Positions 9,237 to 19,500 of a DNA stretch of 64,000 nucleotides are shown one piece after another. The DNA lies in assembly GCA_963790545.1 (NCBI GenBank), contig CAWBPA010000017.1:930001-994000 (forward strand), in the 5' to 3' direction. Each line of letters opens with the position of its first letter. Position 1 is the first letter of the stretch. Under the pieces are notes generated by a model. The model searched no databases, was not told where the DNA came from, and saw nothing but the letters and a program-made list of their open reading frames with translations. Origin of the DNA: DATBJG01 sp963790545 (lineage in GTDB: Bacteria; Acidobacteriota; Vicinamibacteria; Vicinamibacterales; JAMQPK01). The translations under genes were made by a program, and so were the position numbers.

Positions 9237-9598
9237 GAACGCGGATCAGAAGGATCACGGGACGCGGATCGCGGCGGATCACGCTGATCATTTTGGGCGC
9301 GGATATCGCGGATCAGCCAGTCATCAGCGCCATCCTGATCGGATGCGCGCCGCACGGACATCGAACGGAACTCGAACCAGCAGCGGGATAACGCGGAACG
9401 AGTGATCACGATCCCGCCGCGTTTCGTCGCTTTGGATCCGCCACGATTCGCGTAATCCGCGTCTCGTCGTCCGATCCTTGTCGATCCGCAAATCCGCGTC
9501 CCGTAGGGTCCTTCTTGATCCGCGCTAACCCGCGTCCCGTAGAGGTCCTTCTCGATCCGCGCTAATCCGCGTCCCGTAGAGGTCCTTCTCGATCCGTA
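9237..9598. repeat. GATCCGCG-rich repeat region with 37-bp tandem units
   Basis: The whole gap is made of degenerate GATC/CGCGGATC motifs. From 9240 to about 9330 they read in one orientation (ACGCGGATCA..). From about 9430 they read in the other and become a regular tandem: units at 9483-9516 (34 bp), 9517-9553 and 9554-9590 (37 bp each), then a partial copy running into the 3' end of the next gene. The unit is GATCCGCGCTAATCCGCGTC plus CCGTAGAGGTCCTTCTC. There are no spacers, so it is not a CRISPR array. Confidence 0.85.
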
Positions 9599-10921
9599 CT
9601 AATCGGCGTTACGTTTCGCGCGAACGTTCTTGTTGACCCAGTTCAGGAGGACGTCCGCGATCTCGAGGTTCTTCGTATCGAGCATCATCATATGGGTCAC
9701 CCCAAGAATGCCCATGTCGTCCAGTTTGAGATAGTCGGCCTTCGCGGTTCCCTGCTTGTTGGCGCGCCTCGCGTTGATGGCGTTGACCGTGTCCTGACAC
9801 ACCATGCTCGTCTGCGTGTAGTCGCCCTTCAGCGCCATATACGGAATGTTGTCGAAGTCCGCCGCCGTGAGCCCGCTGTTGGGCAGCGAGCAGGACCCTT
9901 CGAGCGTAATCAGGCCCTTCAGCAGGTCCAACCGCCCCCGCTCTTTCAGAATGCGGGCCATATGGTGACCCATGATTCCAGATTGTGAATGGGTCGCCAC
10001 GATGGCTCCGCCCAATTTCTCCACCAGCGCCGCCAGGTTTTGCGGCGTCCAGGTATTGGCAGGAGTCAGCGTCATCGGATCGCAGCTGCTGCAGGTGGAT
10101 CCCGGGAGCGTCACTTCGGCATTGGGAACCAGCTGCTTGTAATACTCGAGCGCAAAGTACTGGTTCGACCCTCCCGGAGGCGGTCCGATCGCGCCCGTTC
10201 GTGAGACGACGCTGGCGTCGACCGATCCCAGGGGAAACAGCGGCGGGACGTGACGATAGGCGTCGGGGTTGGGATTGGGATCGGCCGGGTCTCCGTGTGG
10301 AATGAGCGTGCCGGTCAGAATGGTCGAGTTTGCCGGGACGAGATGCCCGAACCACGCCGTCCAGGCTCCGTTGTCCGTGATCCGGCCGAATGCCGGGAGG
10401 AGATCCATCGCGCCCTTGGCGTCGTTGGCAATTCTTGCTTCACCTTCATGGATAACGGACTGGTCGAATCCGGAACGTCCGCGTCCGGCCTGATCGACGA
10501 TGTAGGTTGAGACGCCCTTGCGCACGAAATAGGGGTACCAGCCCTCACGCCCATCCGGCGTCGCCTCCAGACACGCACCGGTATGACTGGATCCGTGCAC
10601 CATGATGACCGGCCACCCCGGACCGGACCGTTTTGCCGGAATCTGAAACTGCACGTACATCTGACCGATCGTGATCTGGTTCGTCGTGGTCACGGGAGGC
10701 GGGGGCGGCGCGCCCGCAACCGGCGGCTGCGGCACGACGGCGTGGTCCGTGATCTTCGGTACACCACCAATGAAAAAGCTGCCCTGATCTTCAATCACCA
10801 ACGGTCCCCCGAGGAATTTCTTGTGGCCCGACTGACCCGAGAGGCTCGTTGCCATCGCGACAATCAGGATCGTGGACGTCAACCAGCTGATCCGATGCCT
10901 CGAACCACTTTCGCTGCTCAT
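9599..10921 (-). CDS. Secreted alpha/beta hydrolase (esterase-like)
   Basis: The protein has 440 aa, with a signal anchor or signal peptide in residues about 10-30. The alpha/beta-hydrolase core shows an oxyanion-strand motif VIMVHGSSHTG, a nucleophile elbow-like ATHSQSGIMGH (Ser in H-S-Q-S-G), and a late His in ILGVTHMMML. It resembles a family of secreted bacterial hydrolases with a GACLEATPDGREGWYPYF block after the first motif. The substrate is unknown to me. I chose the ATG at 10921 because GGGAGGG lies about five bases upstream; the frame stays open to 11014 without similarity. The 3' end abuts the 37-bp tandem repeats. No functional partner is evident among the neighbours. Confidence 0.8.
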   Translation of the reverse strand: MSSESGSRHRISWLTSTILIVAMATSLSGQSGHKKFLGGPLVIEDQGSFFIGGVPKITDHAVVPQPPVAGAPPPPPVTTTNQITIGQMYVQFQIPAKRSGPGWPVIMVHGSSHTGACLEATPDGREGWYPYFVRKGVSTYIVDQAGRGRSGFDQSVIHEGEARIANDAKGAMDLLPAFGRITDNGAWTAWFGHLVPANSTILTGTLIPHGDPADPNPNPDAYRHVPPLFPLGSVDASVVSRTGAIGPPPGGSNQYFALEYYKQLVPNAEVTLPGSTCSSCDPMTLTPANTWTPQNLAALVEKLGGAIVATHSQSGIMGHHMARILKERGRLDLLKGLITLEGSCSLPNSGLTAADFDNIPYMALKGDYTQTSMVCQDTVNAINARRANKQGTAKADYLKLDDMGILGVTHMMMLDTKNLEIADVLLNWVNKNVRAKRNAD

Positions 10922-11232
10922 CGTGCCCTCCCCGCAATGTGTGTCATGCGATACGTCGTGACGTCCCAACGCCAGCAGGCCAAAAAGGCCTGCGCTACGT
11001 ACTGGGAAACTCAACCGAGCCGATTATAGCGACGTCGCGGGAGGGAAAGGCTAGAATCGGCTTCACTTTCCGGTGAGGACGACCATGCACATTCGTGAAG
11101 AAGATCGCCGCGGTCGGACGTAGGAACCAGCGGAAAAAACCTGAAATCACCACAGAGGGCACAGAGGACGCAGAGCGAGCAACTAAACTACTCTGTGACC
11201 TCCGTGGTAAAAGGCGTGATCGGCGCAGTACC
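10922..11232. repeat. Intergenic region with two repeat-family members
   Basis: No gene is visible. A GCAGGCC-AAAAA-GGCCTGC hairpin followed by GCTACGTACT sits at 10975-11002 (GTAG-type family). A CACCACAGAGGG..CTCTGTGACCTCCGTGGT element lies at about 11148-11212. The part between them holds the upstream region of the hydrolase gene. Confidence 0.7.
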
Positions 11233-14200
11233 CTAAGCCGGACTGACTGGCGCCGCAGGTACGTACGCGTCGTCACGTACCGCGGACTTGCGTTTGGCGA
11301 ATCGGAGCCTCGCGCCTTCGATGTACACGTAGTAGACCGGCGTGATGTAGAGCGTCAGCAGTTGCGAGACGAGCAACCCACCGACGACCGCCAGCCCCAG
11401 CGGCCGCCTCGACTCCGCCCCCGCTCCCAGGCCGAGCGCAATCGGCAGCGTCCCGACGAGCGCCGCCATCGTCGTCATCATGATGGGTCTGAACCGCACG
11501 AGACAGGCCTCGTGAATCGCCTCGGTGGGCGACTTCCCTCGGCGCTGTGCGTCAATCGCAAAGTCCACCATCATGATGCCGTTCTTCTTCACCAGACCGA
11601 CGAGCATGATGACACCGACGAAGGCATAGAGGCTGAGCTCGGTCCGGAAGACCATCAGCGTCAGCAACGCGCCAAACCCCGCCGAAGGCAGGCCCGAGAG
11701 AATCGTGAGGGGATGTGTGAAGCTCTCGTAGAGCACACCCAGCACGATGTAAATGACGACGATCGCCATGATGAGAATCAGCCCGAGACCGCGCAGCGAA
11801 TCTTCGAAGGCCTGCGCCGTGCCCTGGAACGCGATGGCGATCGTCGCCGGTAGCGTCGACGCGGCAAGCGTCCGGATCTGGGTGACCGCATCACCCAGTG
11901 CCAGACCTGGTGCGAGGTTGAAGGAAATCGTGACTGACGGAAGCTGACCGAAATGATTGACCTGAGCGGGGCCGACCGTTGTCGTCAGTTTCGCGACTGA
12001 CTCGAGCGGAATGAGACGGCCGCTGCTCGCCCTGACGTAAAGCAGCGACATGGCATCGGGATCGGTCTGGAATTCCGGAGCGACCCGCAGAATGACCTGA
12101 TACTGATTGTTTGGTGCGTAGATCTGTGAGACCTGTCGCGTACCGTACGCGTTGTAAAGGGCGGTCTCCACCTGGTTGGCGGTCAGACCGAGGGTCGACA
12201 GCTTGTCGCGATCCATCTCGACCGTCACCTGCGGGTTTCGCAACTGCAGATCGCTGCTGACATCTTCGAACCCCGGCAGTTGGCGGAGCCGGCCCTCGAA
12301 CACCGGGCCCCATTTGTACAGTTCTGCTGTGTCGGTGTCCTGCAGCGTGAGTTGATAGAGCGCACGGTTGCCACCACCGCCGCCGAGGTTGATGGGCGGT
12401 TGATTGACCATGAACGTCCGGAGCCCAGGAATCTGAGCGACCTTCGGGCGCAGTGAGGCGATGGTTTCATCCACCGACAGCTCGCGCTGGCTACGCGGCT
12501 TCAATTCGACGAACATCCGTCCGGTGTTGCCGCTGCCGGCCGCGTTGTTGCCCATCATCCCGACGTTATTCCCAACGCTCTCAATGTTGGGATCGGCTTG
12601 AATGATCTTGGCGACTTGAAGCTGGTGCCGCACCAGTTCATCGAAGCTGATCCCCTGCGCGGCCTCGGTGTTCACCATCATTCGACCCTGATCCTCGTTA
12701 GGGAGGAAGCCCTTCGGCACCACCATGAACAAATACACGGTGCCAAAGAGCAACACGATCGATGTCGCCATCGTGAGCGCGCGATGACGGAGACTCACCT
12801 GCAGCGTCCGGTCGTATAACTTGAGCCAGCTTTGAAACATGCGTTCGAACGCGTTGTACATCCATCCGTGGTGTTCGCTCTGCGGAGGTCTGAGGAACCG
12901 GCTGCACAGCATGGGTGTGAGACTGATCGACAGGAAGCCGGACACGAGAATCGCCACACTGATCGTCACGGCGAACTCGCGCAGAAGGCGTCCAACGATC
13001 CCCCCATGAAAAGGACCGGAATGAACACAGCGGCCAGCGACACGGTCATCGAAAGGATCGTGAAGGCGATCTCTTTCGAGCCGTCGTACGCAGCCTGCAT
13101 GGGACGCTTCCCCATCTCCATGTGGCGGACGATGTTCTCCAGCATCACGATGGCATCGTCGACGACGAAGCCCACCGAGAGCGTCAGGGCCATCAGCGAC
13201 AGGTTGTCGAGGCTGTACCCCAACAAATACATGACCGTGAAAGTGGCAAGCAGCGAGCCCGGCAGTGCGAGGCTAGGAATGATCGTGGCGGAGATATTGC
13301 GCAGGAACAGGAAGATCACGAGCACCACGAGGCAGATTGTCGCGAGAAGCGTCAGCTTGACGTCGTGCACCGACTCGCGAATCGTGGCCGAGCGGTCGCT
13401 GCGGACGTCCAACATGACCGACGCCGGAAGTTGCTCTCGGATGGTCGGCATCAGCGCCTTGACCCGATCCACGACCTCCACGACGTTCGTGCCCGGTTGT
13501 TTCTGGATCGCAAGGTAGATACATCGATCGCCCTGCTGCCAACTCGCCGTCTTGTCGTTCTCGACGCCGTCGTACACGTGCGCCACTTCGTCAAGGCGGA
13601 CCGGGTTGCCGTTACGATAGGCAATGATCGTCGGTCCGTACGCTGCACCCCGCAGCAGCTGGCCGTTGGTCTGAACCACGAAGCTTCTCGCGCCAAAGAT
13701 GGTGCCCGTCGGCAGATTGACGTTCGCGTTGGCCACAGCTGTGGCAACTTCATCGAGTCCGATCGCTCGCGACGCGAGCTGCCGCGGATCCACATCGATA
13801 CGAACGGCGTACTTCTGCGAACCGAAGACGTTGACCTGCGCAACGCCACTCACCATGGAGATCCGCTGGGCAATGGTCCCCTGCGCAATCTCGTCGAGCC
13901 GCGAGAGCGGCAGCGTCTTCGAACTCAGCACGATGTAGAAGACTGCCTGGTCGGCCGGGTTGACCTTCTGGTACGACGGCGGGGCCGGCATCTGCGGGGG
14001 CAGCGAACGCGAGGCGCGTCCGATCATCGCCTGCACATCCTGCGCGGCGGCGTCGATGTCGCGACTGAGGTCGAACAGAAGCGTGATGTCGGTCCCGCCC
14101 TGCGTGCTGGTCGAATTGATGCTCGTCAGGCCGGCAATGGTGGCGAACTGCTTTTCGAGCGGCAGCGCCACCGACGAGGCGACCGTTTCCGGGCTGGCGC

Positions 14201-14357
14201 CTGGAAGCCCCGCCTGCACGCGAATGGTCGGAAAATCCACAGCCGGCAGGTCGGCCACGGGCAGCACCCGATAGGCCATGATGCCGAACACCATGATGCC
14301 CAGCATGACGAGCGTTGTCGTCACAGGGCGTTTGATGAACAAGGCGGAAAGGTTCAT
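11233..14357 (-). CDS. RND efflux transporter, HAE1/MdtB-AcrB family (one frameshift)
   Basis: Two frames join to about 1040 aa, the normal length for an inner-membrane RND pump that exports drugs or other hydrophobic compounds using the proton gradient. It starts MNLSALFIKRPVTTTLVM. The proton-relay aspartate pair is in VGFVVDDAIVMLENIVRH and the TM10 lysine is in LVKKNGIMMVDFAI. The break is in a C-run at 13000-13005: six bases where seven would give MGGIVGRLLREFAVTISV without interruption. This is a classic homopolymer deletion, so the gene is probably intact in the organism. Its start overlaps the stop of the adaptor gene by four bases (ATGA), so the two are translationally coupled. No outer-membrane TolC-type gene or local regulator is visible in the window. 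Confidence 0.9.
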
Positions 14358-15502
14358 GGTGTGGTCCTGGTCTCTTCTTTGACCGCGATCCGGCTGCCCG
14401 GCACCAGACGGAGATGTCCGTCTGTCACGATGGTTTCGCCTGGTTTCAATCCACTTTTGATGACAACCTCGAGGCCGTTGGTTCGGGCGACCTCGATGGG
14501 ACGGAACTCCACCGTCTGATCAGGTTTTACGACAAAGGCGTACGGTCCTTCCTGTGCGGCATCAACACCGGCCGCGGGAACGACGACCGCGGCAGGATCG
14601 CTCGTCAGCGTGACCACCACATTCACGTACTGACCCGGCCAGAGCAGGCGGTCGTCGTTGGGAAAGGTTCCCTTGATTCTGATCGTCCCTGTATTCGGAT
14701 CGACAGCGTTGTCGACGAACGTGATCCGTCCTGAGGAGGAGGGCCGGCCGTCGTTCGGTGGGCTCGCTTCCACGCGAAGCGACTCCAGCGCCATGTATCG
14801 CCGCAGGTCTGGAAGACGGGATTCCGGAATGCTGAACGAGACGAAGATCGGCGCAACTTGATTGATCACGACCAGGGGTGTGGCGTCGTTGGCGCGGACA
14901 AGGTTGCCCTCGTGCACCATGAGAGCCCCCGTCCGTCCGGCCAGTGGCGCGCTGATGGTGGCGTACTGCAGCTGCACTTTCGCGTTTTCCACGGCAGCCC
15001 GATCCGCCTCGACCGTCGCGCTCAACGCCGTGGCCCCGGTTCTGGTGGTATCAACCTGCTCACGCGACGCGATTCCTCGTCCCGCGAGGTCCTCGTAGCG
15101 TTTAGCTTGTGATGCCGCGTTCTCCGCCTGGGCTATGTCGCGCACGAGGTTCGCTTCGGCCTGACGCAGTGCTGCCTCGAGCGGCCGGCGATCCATCGAA
15201 AACAACACCTGCCCCTGCTTCACGTCGTCACCCTCCTTGAAGTTGACGGCTGTGAGCTGACCGGTAATCTGCGATCGGACCGCAACCGTCGAATACGGTT
15301 CGACGGTCCCAATGACGCGGATCTCGATGGGCATGGGTTTGCTGACGACGGGGGCCACGGTCACGGGCACGGCGCCCTGCTGAGCCCCTCGCCCGCCACC
15401 CGGCGTTTGTGCGGCGCTGGAGACTTCCGTGTCGGAGCAACCGGCAGTTACAAGCGGTAACAGGCCAATAGCCGAAATAATCACGAACCGAAAAGGACGC
15501 AT
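14354..15502 (-). CDS. RND efflux periplasmic adaptor lipoprotein (AcrA/MdtA family)
   Basis: A 382-aa membrane fusion protein. The N-terminus is a lipoprotein signal with lipobox LVTAGC (acylated Cys near residue 22). Biotinyl-lipoyl-like halves follow: VGTVEPYSTVAVRSQITGQL and TISAPLAGRTGALMVHEGNLV, with an alpha-helical hairpin between them (AALRQAEANLVRDIAQAENA), then beta-barrel and membrane-proximal domains. It links the inner-membrane pump to an outer-membrane channel. It is upstream of and overlaps the pump gene. It belongs to the 382-400 aa MdtA-like class. No obvious anomaly. Confidence 0.92.
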   Translation of the reverse strand: MRPFRFVIISAIGLLPLVTAGCSDTEVSSAAQTPGGGRGAQQGAVPVTVAPVVSKPMPIEIRVIGTVEPYSTVAVRSQITGQLTAVNFKEGDDVKQGQVLFSMDRRPLEAALRQAEANLVRDIAQAENAASQAKRYEDLAGRGIASREQVDTTRTGATALSATVEADRAAVENAKVQLQYATISAPLAGRTGALMVHEGNLVRANDATPLVVINQVAPIFVSFSIPESRLPDLRRYMALESLRVEASPPNDGRPSSSGRITFVDNAVDPNTGTIRIKGTFPNDDRLLWPGQYVNVVVTLTSDPAAVVVPAAGVDAAQEGPYAFVVKPDQTVEFRPIEVARTNGLEVVIKSGLKPGETIVTDGHLRLVPGSRIAVKEETRTTP

Positions 15503-15709
15503 ATCAAAGGTCTCGATTATACCGACACTTGCACCGGGGCTTGCTGGATCGGTTCCTACCTGGGGTCGTTTGGGGCTTGTCGTCGAGCACGTCGCGCTAC
15601 CGGCTATATGCGGTACGTAGGCCGGACCTTCAGGTCCGGCTCAGCTTGGGCTCGGCGGACCTGAAGGTCCGCCCTACGTACTGTACAGGCGGCAGCTAGA
15701 CGTCACTTG
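15503..15709. repeat. Pair of GTAGG-type palindromes
   Basis: Two related hairpins face each other at 15613-15681: GTAGGCCGGACC-TTCA-GGTCCGGC and, after about 15 bases, GCGGACC-TGAA-GGTCCGCCCTAC. The outer ends are GGTACGTAGG and CCTACGTACT, so the whole block is itself palindromic. No gene is visible. Confidence 0.85.
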
Positions 15710-16540
15710 TCAATGGCTCATCATGTACATCATGACGTTGATGGCCACGGCGTAGCTATCCGGCGAGAACGCGTAGAAGTAGCGTGGATCCTCTCCTTCC
15801 CGCTCCCAGCCGTCCGCAATGTCCGTGTTGTGCGTCATCAGCACCATGATGCGGCCGCGCGCATCCGTGATCGCCCGGAAGTGCACGTCGGCGCTGTCCG
15901 AGCCTCGCTCGGAAATCGATCCCCCGCTCTGCCTCCAGAACTGAATCGAGGGGATCTGCGGGATGCGCTCGACCTCGAACAGCGTGCGGTAGATCACGTG
16001 ATCGTGTGGAATGTCGATGATCGGGTATTGTCCCGATGGAAGAACTTTCCCGATCTGCTCGCTCCAATTGTCCCACGCCCGGGAGCCCCAGAAATCGTCG
16101 ATCCACAGGAAGCCGCCCTTGAGGACGTAGTTCCTCAGTTGCGCCACTTCCTCCTCTTCGAGCCACATCGATCCGGCGTCCTCGACGATCGCCCAGGGAC
16201 AGCGAAAGAGCGCGGGATTCATGATCGGCACAACGAGGAAGTTCGGTTCCCCGCGCTTGTCGAAATTGACGGGCGTTTTGGTGAGCTCGCCGAGCCGGAT
16301 CGAAAAGTTGATGTCGGCGTCCGGATAGTCGGTCGACCAACCCTGTCCGCCAGCCTCGCGATAGGCGCTCTGATACATGAGGCGGCAGAAATTGTAGCGG
16401 CCGTCGAAACTGTCAGCCTTGGGAAGGCGTGGCGGTATCCGCCGGAATCCGAACCCGCCGCCCCGAAACTGCGCGTAGGCGGCGGTGGCTGCCAGGACCA
16501 GCAGCATCGCCAACACGGTCCGCGCAGCCCGACGACGCAC
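15710..16540 (-). CDS. DUF4159 protein, copy 1 (secreted)
   Basis: Length is 276 aa from the GTG at 16540. It starts with a signal peptide ending TAAYAQ, then the DUF4159 domain: DGRYNFCRLMYQS, DYPDADINFSIRLGELT, VLKGGFLWIDDFWG, VFDIP-like IIDIPHDHVIY, and MVLMTHNTDIADGWE. This family has a flavodoxin/glutamine-amidotransferase-like fold and usually accompanies MoxR/VWA loci; its biochemical role is unknown. The GTG start is one base after the DUF4175 stop with AAGGGCGG just upstream, whereas the ATG at 16585 would add 15 polar residues inside the neighbour. It is the last gene of a DUF4175-BatA/VWA run. Confidence 0.85.
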   Translation of the reverse strand: MRRRAARTVLAMLLVLAATAAYAQFRGGGFGFRRIPPRLPKADSFDGRYNFCRLMYQSAYREAGGQGWSTDYPDADINFSIRLGELTKTPVNFDKRGEPNFLVVPIMNPALFRCPWAIVEDAGSMWLEEEEVAQLRNYVLKGGFLWIDDFWGSRAWDNWSEQIGKVLPSGQYPIIDIPHDHVIYRTLFEVERIPQIPSIQFWRQSGGSISERGSDSADVHFRAITDARGRIMVLMTHNTDIADGWEREGEDPRYFYAFSPDSYAVAINVMMYMMSH

Positions 16541-16541
16541 G

Positions 16542-19500
16542 CTACCGCCCTTGGTCTTTCGAGAGCACGCGATAATACTCTTCAATCAACCTGCGGAAGC
16601 TGGCCGGCGCCTCATCGTTGGCCGCCAGGAAGAGTTGCTCGTTCTGCGCGTCGACTCGCCGCCGAAGGTCGTACTCGAATCGCTTCAGACCCTCGACCAC
16701 GAACGACTGGAGACGCAGCAGTTCTTCGGGATCCTGATAGACACGTTCGCTGTCGAATTCGCGCAAGCGTCGAAGGATCTCGTCGAGGTTGCCCACGTCA
16801 ATTCCCTGCTCGCGAAGATCGCGGCGCAACGCCTGCGCTTCGCTGCTCCACTGACGTATTTCGCCTCGGAACTGACGAGTGTCTTCGCCCGACCAGCCCC
16901 ACGGCCGGTTTCCGCCACCCCAGTTCCCTCCGTCGGGTCCACCGAACGCGCCCTCGCTGTCGCGGCCGCCGTTGGGCTGACCGTTCGCCTGTTGCCCCTC
17001 GCCGCCCTGACCCCCTTGCCCTTCCTGACCCTGCTGTCCCTGTTGCCCCTGCTGCCCAGTTTGACCCTGCTGCCCCTGTTGCCCTCGGTTGCCTTGCTGA
17101 TCGCGGCCCTGCCGTCCGCGGCGACCGGCTTCTTTCATGCGTTCGTCGAGTGACTCGAGACCGCGCACGAGATCCCGCGTGCGATCCAGCGAATCTGCCA
17201 TCTTGTCGGCGCGGTCGCGTGAGCCAAGCGCAGAGGCCGCTTCACCAATCTTGTCGCTCAGAGCCTGGAGGTTGTCCCCAATGCTCTGCTCGAAGCCGCG
17301 GGACTCTGGTGAACCGGCGCGCAGCAGATTCCGGGAATAGCGGATCTTTTCCTTGACCTTGTTGTCGCGGATCGAACCTGCCGCGTCGGACAACTTCTGC
17401 GAAGCAGCCTTTTCTTCACGGCGCGTATCGGACGATGTTTTGTCGAGCTGCCGTTCGAGATCCGACACTTTCTGCTCCAGCTCGTCCTTGCGGGAATTGA
17501 TGGTGCCGACGCGCTGCTGACCCTGCGGCGACTGCGCACCTGCCCCCAGCGTTTCATCGACTTCCGACGCGATGTCGCGCTGCTCCGCCGCCAACTGCTG
17601 CGCCCGCTCGCGCAAGTCGGCAATGTCACGCTGCGCGCGACCCGCCTGCCCTCGCTCGAGACGCTTCTGCGCCTCACGCAGACGCTCGAGACCCGCCGCC
17701 GCTTCTGCGGCCGCGTTCTTGTCACCGCTCGCAGCAGCCCGTCTCATGGCATCCGCCGATTGCCGCAGCTGCCGGGCCGTATCGAGCAGCTCCGGTCTCT
17801 GACGTTCCCGAGCCAGTTGCTCGAGGCGCCGTGCGGCCTCCTCGACTTCATCGGCCAGCGCGCGCTGACTCTGAGCGCTCCCGCCGCCACCACCCTGCTG
17901 GAGAGCACTGCGCCGGGCCTGCCGCGCGGCCTCCTGCTCCTGCCGCCGTGCCAGCTCTCGCAACCGTTCGGCCAGCTCGTCAATCTGCTGGTCCATGTTC
18001 TGCTGATCGGCACGCTGGCTCGTTTCGTACTGGTTCGCCATCTTGTCCAGTTCGAGCTCGAACAGATCGGCAAGATCGTTCGCGATCGATCCGGCACCGC
18101 CACCGCCGCCTCCACCCTGCTGCCGACTCACCTGGACCTGCAGCTCGTACTCTTCTTCAGCTTTCTGCAGATGTTGAAGCGCGCGTTGTTCGGCCGGTAA
18201 CGCTTCGTCCGCCTTCTGAGCCTGCAGCGCGCCCTCGGCCGTGCGCATCTCCTTTGCCGCCTGCGGCAGAATCTCGGCGATCTTCTTGAAACTCGGATCG
18301 GGCTCGACGAGTCGGCTGTTCATCCGGCTGATGAGACCATCCACCTGATCTCGCAGTCGCGACTGCGACAACGTCAACAGGACGAGATGCTCGCGAAATT
18401 CCGAGGCACTGTAGGTCTTTCGATCGCGGATGACGTTGAAGGTGGCCGCGATAATCTGGCGCTGCTGTTGTGACAGCGCACCCACTTCGGCGCCGCCTCC
18501 ACCCCCGCCTCCACCTCCGCCCTGCGACTGAGCGGCACGGAAGTCTTTTTTGAACGGCCTGATCTGCATGAAGTACAGATCGCTCTTGGCGGTTTGCGCG
18601 CCGCTGTTGTCGCTCACGCGCGCGTAATAGGAGACGAAGTCGCCCGGGGTGAGGCCGAGTTCCTCCAGGTAGAACGTGTGCCCCGCCGTAATCTCGCCGG
18701 TTGCCTTGCTGCCACCGCCGAACAGCTTGACGGCCTTCTCCGCTCCCCCGTTCACGGAGTAGAGGAGCTCGAGAGACTTGACGCCAAAGTCATCGTCCGC
18801 CCGCGCCTCGACGAATACTTCTTCCACCGGGCTGGCATTCATGTCGCGGCCCGGCTTGCTGAACGAAACGGTTGGCGGCTGATCGGTCAGCACATCAATC
18901 GTGTACTGCGCCGACGCCTGCACCTTCTCACCCGCCGGACCGTTCAGTTCGATTCGGTACGATCCGTCCTTCTCGACCTTGAAGGCCCCCGTAAAGGATC
19001 CATCCTGATTGCGCGTCAACTCGATTGGCGACGCCCCTTCGAGCTGCACACGACCGGCCGGGGAAGTCATCGTCGGGACCGCACGCAGCCGAACCTCGGT
19101 GCCACGCAGAACCGCGATGTCCCCACCCTCCTCGACCTTGCGCGGCGCCAGACCCGTATAGGCCGGGAAGTGATACTCCAGCTCGAGTCGATCGACGTAC
19201 GGGAGATCGGTCACCTTGAGATTGAATACGTTCGACCTGACGCCGTTCGATTCGACGACGTACTCCATCGGCTTCGCGAGATCGAACAGCTTCACCTCGA
19301 AGATGGCCGGGTCGTCGGTCGGCAGCAGTTGTAGACGCTCGTACGGGCTATCCCCCGAGGACCGCGTCAACAGCTCGACGCGATTCGATCCAAACCCAAT
19401 CAATTTCGCAGTAATCGATTGATCGGAGCCCCGAGGAACTGCCGCATCACCTGGTTGCACGTCGATGTGATAGGGACTTGACGCCTGCACGTCGCGAGAC

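Noticed and set aside
9483..9598. Tandem repeats considered as a CRISPR array
   Set aside because: Units are contiguous, without unique spacers, and no cas genes are near.
13122..14519. Plus-strand frame of 465 codons
   Set aside because: It is a mirror of the RND pump on the other strand; the pump has clear motifs and the mirror has none.
15707..17356. Plus-strand frame of 549 codons
   Set aside because: It lies over DUF4159 and DUF4175 on the opposite strand and has only Arg/Pro-rich low-information sequence.
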